Below are positions 1 through 5,147 of a stretch of 5,147 bases of DNA, piece after piece. The DNA is from Verrucomicrobiia bacterium (GTDB lineage: Bacteria; Verrucomicrobiota; Verrucomicrobiia; Opitutales; Opitutaceae): positions 1 through 5,147 of the forward strand of contig JAUHWE010000394.1 of assembly GCA_030424825.1 (NCBI GenBank). Reading direction: 5' to 3'. Each line of letters begins with the position of its first letter. The stretch's first letter is position 1. The translations under genes and the position numbers were made by a program. A model generated the notes under the pieces. It was not told the DNA's origin. It searched no databases and saw nothing but the letters and a program-made list of their open reading frames with translations.

Positions 1-419
1 CCAACGAAAACCCCGAACCCCGTTCCTCCATGAATCAGAGATCGAGACATATGATCGTAAATAATTCCGTAGACCGGAACGCCGTTTTGAAGCAAAGCCA
101 ATGAAATGGCGCAAGCGGGTATCCCTCGCGCAAAATTGTTTGTTCCATCTATGGGGTCCGCCAGCCACGCGTATTCAGAATCCAACATCACGGGACCGTT
201 TTCTGGATCGGTTTCCTCGCTCAAGAATTTATCTTCAGGAAAGCGGCGATTGAGTTCCACCTGCAGGGAATTAGAAATATTCAGGTCTGCCTCGGTGACT
301 CGAGATCCGTCGTATTTCCATTGACTCTCAACGCGTCCGAAACGGCTTTCGAAAAATCGCGCCTGCGCTTCCACGATCGTGCGACCGGCTACAATCCTAT
401 CTTCAATCTTACTGGACAT
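1..419 (-). CDS. Inositol monophosphatase family protein, N-terminal half (cut by window edge)
   Basis: This is the N-terminal 139 residues of a Mg-dependent sugar/inositol phosphatase; the rest lies beyond the left edge. The start is ATG at 419-417, and the frame is open to the edge. Residues 85-101 read WLADPIDGTNNFARGIP, the first metal-binding signature of the family, with D88 and D91 as expected metal ligands. Glu68 in the SEE motif (67-69) matches the family's other early metal ligand. YDGSRVTEAD at 36-45 matches the usual K-x-DGSPVTEAD element. The second signature (WDxAAG), which would carry the last metal aspartate, is outside the window, as is about half of the usual 260-residue length. 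Members hydrolyse inositol-1-phosphate, histidinol phosphate, PAP or fructose-1,6-bisphosphate, and this fragment does not decide among them. It lies 36 bases downstream of the DAHP synthase gene and probably shares its transcript. Histidinol phosphatase would suit the amino-acid context, but that is only a guess. Confidence 0.9.
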   Translation of the reverse strand, partial: MSSKIEDRIVAGRTIVEAQARFFESRFGRVESQWKYDGSRVTEADLNISNSLQVELNRRFPEDKFLSEETDPENGPVMLDSEYAWLADPIDGTNNFARGIPACAISLALLQNGVPVYGIIYDHMSRSLIHGGTGFGVFV

Positions 420-455
420 CGCTCAGTTACAGACAGGTAGCTCGCAGAGTGAAGC

Positions 456-1502
456 CTATTCCGAATCTTCCGCTGACCTTCTGAGACTCCAGACCGCATT
501 ACACTTCTTCATCAGTTGACGAAACGCGTCCGGAGTGATCGCTTGTTTTGGATCGTCGCCCAATCCACGAGTCGGATCGATGTTCGCCTCGATGCAAAGT
601 CCATCCGCCCCGTAGGCAACTGCAGCCATGGAGCATGCCTCCACGTACGTCGACTTTCCAACCGAGTGCGAAGGATCCACCACCACCGGAGCCCAAGTCT
701 TTTCTTTGATCAATGGGGTAATTGATTCGTCGGGATGGTTCCGATAGCCTTCGAGACTCGGCAACGTTCCCCGCGGACAGAGCATCACATTTGGATTCCC
801 AAAGTTCACGATATACTCGGCTGCCGAGATAAACTCGTTAATGGGACCAATGTGTCGCCCACGTTTCAGAAGTACTACCGTATTCCTGCCGGCAATTGCC
901 TGGCCGACTTTCCGCAGCAGAGAGTAGTTCAGCGCGTTTCGCGTACCGATCTGAAGCATGTCGACCCCGGCGTCTAGAGCCAGCTTTAGGTTCTCCTCGT
1001 CCATCACCTCGGTATTCACCGGAAGTCCGGTCCGGCTGGCGCCTTCCATCAAGATGTCCAGGGCCTTATTGTCACCTTGATAGGAATAAGGGTTGGTACG
1101 CGGCTTCCACACGCCTCCCCTCAAGGCGTGAACGCCGGCCTCTTTCAAGGCTTCTGCCGTTTCGTAGAACCGGTTTGGGTTCGCCGGGTCAATGGTGCAG
1201 GGGCCTGCGATAGCTAACAATTTCTTCCCGAGTTCAACGCCTCCGAAGATCGTCTTGTGATTTTTGAGCTCGGATCGAATATCCAGCAATTTATGCGGTG
1301 ATTGGATTGTATCCACTCGATCGATATACTCGAGTCCTTCAATTCGGTTGATCAACAATTCATGCCGTTCATCACCCACAATAGCGTAAATACTTTGAAC
1401 CGCCCCATCGATCACTTGGATGCGGCACCCATACTCTGCCACGATCCGGGTTACCTCTTCTAACTGGGCATCTGTCAGTTTAGGATTTTTTGGTATAATC
1501 AT
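456..1502 (-). CDS. aroF: 3-deoxy-7-phosphoheptulonate (DAHP) synthase, type I-beta with N-terminal regulatory domain
   Basis: The enzyme condenses phosphoenolpyruvate and erythrose-4-phosphate to DAHP, the first step of the shikimate pathway, in the cytoplasm. The protein has 348 residues, close to the Thermotoga-type length. Residues 1-72 form the ferredoxin-like domain (MIIPKNPKLT..., GDER at 43-46) that gives feedback control by aromatic amino acids in characterised relatives. The barrel follows from about residue 80. AGPCTI at 99-104 supplies metal ligand C102, DPSH at 276-279 supplies H279, IEAN at 304-307 supplies E305, and GDD at 315-317 supplies D316. RGGVWKPRTNPYSYQG at 128-143 is the PEP-site motif that separates DAHP synthases from KDO8P synthases. 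LLKRG is at 211-215. The usual CERG motif is CPRG here (242-245), which is unusual; all metal ligands are kept, so activity is expected. The start is ATG at 1502-1500, 9 bases after the lysA stop, without a visible Shine-Dalgarno. The stop is TAG. The symbol follows common usage for this subtype; aroG or aroA(G) are also used. Confidence 0.95.
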   Translation of the reverse strand: MIIPKNPKLTDAQLEEVTRIVAEYGCRIQVIDGAVQSIYAIVGDERHELLINRIEGLEYIDRVDTIQSPHKLLDIRSELKNHKTIFGGVELGKKLLAIAGPCTIDPANPNRFYETAEALKEAGVHALRGGVWKPRTNPYSYQGDNKALDILMEGASRTGLPVNTEVMDEENLKLALDAGVDMLQIGTRNALNYSLLRKVGQAIAGRNTVVLLKRGRHIGPINEFISAAEYIVNFGNPNVMLCPRGTLPSLEGYRNHPDESITPLIKEKTWAPVVVDPSHSVGKSTYVEACSMAAVAYGADGLCIEANIDPTRGLGDDPKQAITPDAFRQLMKKCNAVWSLRRSAEDSE

Positions 1503-1511
1503 TGTTTGTTG

Positions 1512-2780
1512 CTAGAATGAGATTTCCGTTTCGTTAGCCAGAATCTGATCCAGAGTTTGACGTTTTCGCATGACACTAATGCTTCCGTCGAGACGGATCA
1601 TAACTTCAGGGCACTCGGGAAAGGAATTATAGTTTTTCGTCGACATCGCGGAGCAATAAGCGCCCGAGCCTCCTATCGCTAGAATGTCTCCTATCTTCGC
1701 ATCGACCAATTTTCGCGGCAAGAGCGCTTCAGGATCTCCCGGAGCTGGCGTCAAGATATCTCCGGACTCGCAGCAATGTCCAGTGACCACGTAACTGTGC
1801 TTGCTTCGCGGTTCGCCATCGCTGGCAAACAATTCCATGGGATGCTGAGCTCCGTACATGGAAGGGCGCGTATTCTCCGTCATTCCCGTATCTAATTTTA
1901 TAAAATCGTATCCATTTTCCCCCGTCGAGGTAAGATCCTGAACGGTTGAGATGAGCGTACAACTATTGGCCATCAAGTAGGTGCCCGGTTCAATTTCGAG
2001 GTGCAGCTCACGACCGGTTTCCGCATGAAATCGCTCAAACTCCTCCCGCATGGGAGCGCCGATGGCCTCCAGGTCAGTTGTCTTCTCATCCGGCATTCGT
2101 CCGACTTTATAGCCACCTCCTAAATTTAGCACCGAAACGGTATTGAAAGATCGAACAAGATTCAGGCTCAAGCCAACCGCCTTCACCCAAATGTCGGGAT
2201 TGCTTCCACTTCCGATGTGCGTATGGATCCGAAACACCTCCAAGCCGTGCTCTAAGGCGATCTCCTTTGCTCGTTCCACGTCTTCGAACCATATTCCAAA
2301 ACTCGAGGCGGGACCCCCAACATTAGTCCGCTGAGTACCCCCGGACCCCAGTCCAGGATTGAAGCGCAGCCCCACTTTCGCTTTCGAAAAGAGCTTTCCG
2401 TATCGCTCGAGTTGGTGAAGCGAGCAGGCATTAACTGTCATTCCCTTAGCCACCAGGGACTTCAAATGCTCATCCGCTGGAAACTCTTGCGTGCTCAACG
2501 AAATGTCTGAAGCCGCGAATCCTGCCGCAACCGCCCTTTCCGCCTCGTAGATCGAACTCGCATCGATCTTTAGACCCAATGAGCGGAACAAGCGAAGGAT
2601 GTTCGCATTGGGGCACGCTTTCATGGCGAAACGAGCTGTCAGTCCAAAGGCATTGGGAAATTCCAAAACTTTGCTCGCAACGGAGCGGAGGGAAGCTTCG
2701 TCGTAAACGTAGCAAGGCGTTCCGACTTCCTCGCGAATGCGAAAAGCGGTTTCAGAACTCAAAAATGATGCAGTTTGCAT
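1512..2780 (-). CDS. lysA: Diaminopimelate decarboxylase, PLP-dependent fold type III
   Basis: The protein is predicted to decarboxylate meso-diaminopimelate to L-lysine, the last step of the DAP pathway. It has 422 residues, the normal LysA length. The alanine-racemase-like barrel comes first. FAMKACPNANIL at 51-62 carries Lys54, the expected PLP Schiff-base lysine (usually YAxKAN). HTHIGSG is at 186-192 and LGGGYKVGRM at 220-229 is the PLP-phosphate glycine loop. EPGTYLMANS occupies 264-273. The C-terminal beta domain has DTGMTENTRPSMYG at 297-310, with R305 and Y309 in substrate-binding positions. It also has GHCCESGDIL at 334-343 (C337 should reach the neighbouring subunit's site) and GSGAYCSAM at 371-379 with Y375 facing PLP. 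The usual EPGR is EPGT here, which I believe occurs in a subset of LysA proteins, so another basic amino acid substrate is possible but less likely. The ATG lies 6 bases after a T10 tract (minus strand), with no Shine-Dalgarno. The stop is TAG. Confidence 0.88.
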   Translation of the reverse strand: MQTASFLSSETAFRIREEVGTPCYVYDEASLRSVASKVLEFPNAFGLTARFAMKACPNANILRLFRSLGLKIDASSIYEAERAVAAGFAASDISLSTQEFPADEHLKSLVAKGMTVNACSLHQLERYGKLFSKAKVGLRFNPGLGSGGTQRTNVGGPASSFGIWFEDVERAKEIALEHGLEVFRIHTHIGSGSNPDIWVKAVGLSLNLVRSFNTVSVLNLGGGYKVGRMPDEKTTDLEAIGAPMREEFERFHAETGRELHLEIEPGTYLMANSCTLISTVQDLTSTGENGYDFIKLDTGMTENTRPSMYGAQHPMELFASDGEPRSKHSYVVTGHCCESGDILTPAPGDPEALLPRKLVDAKIGDILAIGGSGAYCSAMSTKNYNSFPECPEVMIRLDGSISVMRKRQTLDQILANETEISF

Positions 2781-2786
2781 AAATCG

Positions 2787-2825
2787 AAAAAAAAAAGAAT
2801 TGGCTCTCCAGTGATTGGCTAAGCC
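2787..2825 (-). terminator. Possible weak terminator: imperfect hairpin plus T10 between menB and lysA
   Basis: Read on the minus strand, GGCT (2825-2822) can pair with AGCC (2805-2802), with CCA and TGG pairing inside. A few bases later comes an unbroken run of ten T (2796-2787). This resembles an intrinsic terminator for menB, but the outer stem is only 4 bp and AATTC separates it from the T run. The tract also ends only 6 bases before the lysA start, so a termination signal here would sit directly on the lysA leader. It could equally be an unstructured, U-rich leader that keeps the lysA start accessible. The call is weak. Confidence 0.25.
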
Positions 2826-2863
2826 GAGTTAATTAGCAATGGCGACCCAAGATTTTGCTCCTC

Positions 2864-3700
2864 TCAAGGCATCCAAGGATATTTGGAAAAATCCGGCTTT
2901 CGCTTTTCAAGAAAGGCCTGTTTTCCCTCTGCCCCCTCTTCGGTCATGTAGTACAGGTAGGTCGCGTTCCCCGCCAATTCCTGAATTCCTGCCTGACCAT
3001 CCAGATCGGCATTGAAGGCGGACTTTAGGCAGCGAATGGCAATGGGACTTTTCTCGACGACTTCTGAGGCCCATTGAATCCCCTCTTCCTCGAGTTGCTC
3101 AACCGGAACGACTTTATTGACCAATCCCATATCCAGCGCTTCCTGCGCGTTGTACTGCCGGCACAAATACCAAATTTCACGAGCCTTCTTCTGTCCGACA
3201 ATACTTGCCAGATAACTCGCTCCTAACCCACCGTCAAAGCTACCCACCTTGGGACCCGTCTGCCCAAATAGAGCGTTGTCCGCCGCGATGGTCATATCGC
3301 AGATGACGTGCAGCACATGTCCCCCTCCGATCGCGTAGCCAGAAACCAGGGCGATCACGACTTTCGGAATCGAGCGAATCAGCTTTTGCAAATCGAGCAC
3401 ATTCAAGCGAGGCACTCCGTCTTTTCCGACATACCCTGCATGTCCTCGAACACTTTGATCCCCGCCTGAGCAAAAGGCGTACTTGCCATCCGTATGGGGA
3501 CCCGCTCCGGTGAGCAGAATCGCCGCGATGGACTGGTCTTCCCTAGCATCGCAAAACGCCTCGAACATTTCAAACACAGTCTGAGGACGGAACGCGTTCC
3601 GCTTTTCAGGTCGATTGATCGTTACCTTCGCGATACCCTGCCACTTCTCATAGCGAATGTCTTCGTAGTCTTTTACAATTTGCCAGTCTGCTTTTGACAT
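2864..3700 (-). CDS. menB: 1,4-dihydroxy-2-naphthoyl-CoA synthase (naphthoate synthase)
   Basis: MenB closes the second ring of the naphthoquinone, turning o-succinylbenzoyl-CoA into 1,4-dihydroxy-2-naphthoyl-CoA in menaquinone synthesis. It is a crotonase-fold cytoplasmic enzyme, usually hexameric. The 278 residues match full length. [10 protein letters not shown] at 77-86 and SGYAIGGGH at 120-128 form the oxyanion-hole regions. [14 protein letters not shown] at 145-158 is diagnostic for MenB and includes S154 and catalytic-site D156. Gly149 in the QTG triplet marks the bicarbonate-using type I enzymes (as in E. coli), where type II enzymes carry Asp. The tail has [14 protein letters not shown] at 250-263 and ends FSKYPWMP, as MenB does; the YY is expected to reach a neighbouring subunit. 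The start is ATG at 3700-3698, preceded by CCGAGA too close to act as a good ribosome site. The stop is TGA. No other men gene is in the window. Gaps of 89 bases before and 83 after leave room for separate control. Confidence 0.97.
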   Translation of the reverse strand: MSKADWQIVKDYEDIRYEKWQGIAKVTINRPEKRNAFRPQTVFEMFEAFCDAREDQSIAAILLTGAGPHTDGKYAFCSGGDQSVRGHAGYVGKDGVPRLNVLDLQKLIRSIPKVVIALVSGYAIGGGHVLHVICDMTIAADNALFGQTGPKVGSFDGGLGASYLASIVGQKKAREIWYLCRQYNAQEALDMGLVNKVVPVEQLEEEGIQWASEVVEKSPIAIRCLKSAFNADLDGQAGIQELAGNATYLYYMTEEGAEGKQAFLEKRKPDFSKYPWMP

Positions 3701-3789
3701 TCTCGGCAGTGTGCGGGTCCGCTAGGCCCGTGCAAGCTTCCGTTTCGCAACAATGGGGATCCCCGATTACAAAGTATGCCGGGTTTTTG
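3701..3789 (-). promoter_or_regulatory. menB leader/intergenic region with two small hairpins
   Basis: This 89-base gap between the pseudouridine synthase stop and the menB start holds two inverted repeats. On the minus strand the first (3768-3752) pairs AAT and GGG with CCC and ATT around a GATC loop, with one bulged C; its core is the perfect palindrome GGGGATCCCC (3764-3755). The second (3730-3714) pairs CGGGCC with GG-A-CCCG around a TAGC loop, with one bulged A, and ends 13 bases before the menB ATG. Neither is followed by a T run, so they do not look like intrinsic terminators. A leader that affects menB translation, an operator, or chance pairing are all possible. I see no convincing -35/-10 pair. 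Confidence 0.3.
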
Positions 3790-4731
3790 CTATTCAATCC
3801 GAAGACTGGCCTCAACAAAGGGCTCAAAGACTTCCGGAAGCGGCGCCTCTAGATCCAGTTCCTCTCCCGTAATGGGATGCTCAAACGCCAAGTGAGCGCT
3901 ATGCAACATGACTCGGCTGGGATCTGCTGGCAAATGCGGCAGGGCCCGGTAGCCGTAGACCACGTCGCCCAGAATCGGGTGTCCGAGACTTCTTAAATGC
4001 ACACGAATCTGATGCGTCCTCCCCGTATGAATACGACACCGCAGCAATGAATACCCGCCTTGAAAAAGGCCTTCCACCTTCCAGTCGGTGTGGGCCTCCC
4101 TACCGTGGCCCTCCTGGCAAACCCGCATTTTATGCCTTTGAGCCGGATTTCGTTCAATCGGTTTTCGAATGGATCCGCTAATCAGTTCGGGCCGCCCCGC
4201 TACTAAGGCCAGATACTCTTTGACCAAAGTCCGCGAGTGAAACAGCTCGCTCAGCTTTCGATGGGCAATATCGGTCTTCGCCGCCACAATCAATCCACTC
4301 GTCTCGCGATCCAGCCGGTGCACGATTCCGGGCCGTTCGATACCGCCGATCCCGCTGAGTTGACCTTTACAATGGAAAAGCAGGCCGTGAGCGAGCGTCG
4401 GCTCAGGCACCCCAGCACCCGGATGAGTGATCAGTCCAGCCGGTTTGTCGATTACAACCATGAACTCGTCTTCAAATATCGCCTGAAGCTTCATGTCGAC
4501 CGGTCCCATATCGCACTTCTCAACTTCAGGCATCTCGAATACCAGTACGTCACCTTGCGAAATCTTCCGGTTTTTCGGAATCGGTTGACCCTCCATTCGG
4601 ACCAGTGAAGCATCGAAGGCACGATGGAAGTCTGAACGGCTGAATTCCGAAAAGGAATCCGCAAGCAGTTTGTCGGCACGGATTTTTTTCGTTCCCTCGG
4701 GCGCGACGAATTCTGTGATTTGATTACTCAA
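3790..4731 (-). CDS. rluD: RluA/RluD-family 23S rRNA pseudouridine synthase with S4 domain
   Basis: The protein isomerises specific uridines in large-subunit rRNA to pseudouridine. It has 313 residues, typical of RluD/RluC. An S4 RNA-binding domain spans about residues 18-65 (IRADKLLAD..., RMEGQPIPKNRKISQGD). The catalytic domain follows, with IDKPAGLITHPG at 94-105 and RPGIVHRLDRETSGLIV at 133-149, where D141 is the catalytic aspartate of the HRLDRxTSG motif. HTGRTHQIRVHL at 235-246 and HPILGD at 251-256 are the later family motifs. All expected residues are present. The start appears to be TTG at 4731-4729, one base after the deaminase stop. The first in-frame ATG, codon 46, would remove much of the S4 domain, and upstream only CTG, ATT and ATA occur before an in-frame TGA at 4779-4777. 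Translational coupling to the upstream gene is likely. The stop is TAG. Family membership is firm; the choice of RluD (helix 69 sites) over RluC or RluA is inferred from the S4 domain and general similarity. Confidence 0.92.
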   Translation of the reverse strand: MSNQITEFVAPEGTKKIRADKLLADSFSEFSRSDFHRAFDASLVRMEGQPIPKNRKISQGDVLVFEMPEVEKCDMGPVDMKLQAIFEDEFMVVIDKPAGLITHPGAGVPEPTLAHGLLFHCKGQLSGIGGIERPGIVHRLDRETSGLIVAAKTDIAHRKLSELFHSRTLVKEYLALVAGRPELISGSIRKPIERNPAQRHKMRVCQEGHGREAHTDWKVEGLFQGGYSLLRCRIHTGRTHQIRVHLRSLGHPILGDVVYGYRALPHLPADPSRVMLHSAHLAFEHPITGEELDLEAPLPEVFEPFVEASLRIE

Positions 4732-4732
4732 G

Positions 4733-5147
4733 TCACTCTGATAGCAGAGAATCGATTTCAGCGATATAAGATTTTTTCAATTCCTCATCCATCCGAGCGG
4801 ACCGAAACCCGTTCTTGGCAATTTCAGCCAACTCGGTTCGCGTAAATTCAAGCCGATTGGCTAGCGCTTCATACTCGTCCCCGATCGTGTTCGCAAAGCA
4901 AAGGGGGTCGTCGGTATTTACCGTGCACGCGACGCCCGAATCGAACAGTTCACGTATCGGATGATTCTCCAAACGCTCGACCACCCGAAGCTTCTCATTA
5001 CTAATCGGGCACAGGTCTAGGATCACATCTTCGTCTGCGAGTCGTCGAACCAACTCAGGGTCCTCGATAGCACGGGTTCCGTGTTGGATTCTTTCTGCTC
5101 CCAAAACATCCAAGGATTCGTAAATTTTTTCAGGCCCTCCAAACTCT
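4733..5147 (-). CDS. Adenosine/adenine deaminase family protein, C-terminal part (cut by window edge)
   Basis: This is the C-terminal 138 or so residues of a metal-dependent purine deaminase of the amidohydrolase superfamily (COG1816 type). The N-terminal two thirds lies beyond the right edge. The frame is open to 5147. The first visible residues, EFGGPEKIYESL, fit just after the HAG of the family's HAGE motif, so the first Glu should be the catalytic acid. Then follow ERIQHGTRAIEDP (5095-5057), where the His matches the catalytic histidine of RIGHG, CPISNEKLRV (5011-4982), and VNTDDPLCF (4921-4895), whose first Asp is the expected metal ligand. The zinc histidines near the N-terminus cannot be seen. 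The SNEKLRV...HP spacing resembles adenine deaminases, while the NTDDP...DEY stretch resembles adenosine deaminases, so the substrate is open; cAMP deaminases also belong to this family. TGA at 4735-4733 ends the gene one base before the pseudouridine synthase start. The role would be purine salvage or catabolism. Confidence 0.9.
   Translation of the reverse strand, partial: EFGGPEKIYESLDVLGAERIQHGTRAIEDPELVRRLADEDVILDLCPISNEKLRVVERLENHPIRELFDSGVACTVNTDDPLCFANTIGDEYEALANRLEFTRTELAEIAKNGFRSARMDEELKKSYIAEIDSLLSE

Noticed and set aside
896..1213. 105-codon plus-strand open frame
   Set aside because: It is antisense to the DAHP synthase barrel. Its product is Arg/Ser/Pro-rich with no family motif, as expected for a shadow frame.
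1315..1332. ACTCGA repeat with ATCGATCGATAT-like bases
   Set aside because: It falls inside the DAHP synthase regulatory-domain codons and is explained by ordinary codon use.
3755..3764. GGGGATCCCC palindrome as an intrinsic terminator after the pseudouridine synthase gene
   Set aside because: No T run follows on the minus strand, and the stem without its flanks is only 3 bp around a GATC loop.
4237..4608. 123-codon plus-strand open frame
   Set aside because: It lies wholly inside the pseudouridine synthase gene on the opposite strand, and its translation shows no recognisable motif.
4683..4689. A7 run (minus strand) in pseudouridine synthase codons as a possible programmed frameshift
   Set aside because: The zero frame reads AAA AAA ATC, not the X XXY YYZ slippery register, and the frame downstream encodes the whole catalytic domain without a shift.
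5111..5113. TTG as the start of the deaminase
   Set aside because: The frame continues upstream to the window edge with family-matching residues (EFGGPEKIYESL), so the gene is cut by the edge and does not start here.

Overview
The window holds six protein-coding genes, all on the minus strand and closely packed, so transcription runs from the high coordinates to the low ones. In that order they are: the C-terminal part of an adenosine deaminase family enzyme (cut by the right edge), an RluD-type pseudouridine synthase, 1,4-dihydroxy-2-naphthoyl-CoA synthase (menB), a diaminopimelate decarboxylase (lysA), a type I-beta DAHP synthase with an N-terminal regulatory domain (aroF type), and the N-terminal half of an inositol monophosphatase family enzyme (cut by the left edge). 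No RNA gene, mobile element, CRISPR array or long repeat is visible, and no gap reaches 300 bases; the longest is 89 bases.

Spacing suggests up to three transcription or translation units. The deaminase and pseudouridine synthase genes are 1 base apart and probably coupled. An 89-base gap with two small hairpins precedes menB. An 83-base gap with a ten-T tract (minus strand) precedes lysA. The lysA and DAHP synthase genes are 9 bases apart, and the phosphatase gene follows after 36 bases. Whether the two larger gaps contain promoters or are only leaders inside one operon cannot be decided by eye.

The functions are housekeeping: purine salvage, ribosomal RNA modification, menaquinone synthesis, lysine/meso-diaminopimelate metabolism and entry into the shikimate pathway. 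DAHP synthase feeds chorismate, the precursor of the naphthoquinone ring closed by MenB, so those two share a pathway; the rest have no obvious link. MenB implies a menaquinone maker using the o-succinylbenzoate route rather than the futalosine route. Base composition looks close to even between GC and AT, and none of the five visible starts has a strong AGGAGG-like Shine-Dalgarno sequence; one start is TTG. This fits a free-living Gram-negative lineage with weak Shine-Dalgarno use, for example Verrucomicrobiota, but that placement is a low-confidence inference.

I found no clear new biological system. The points most worth checking are the altered CERG motif in the DAHP synthase, the two similar hairpins before menB, the T10 tract just before lysA, and the substrate of the deaminase.
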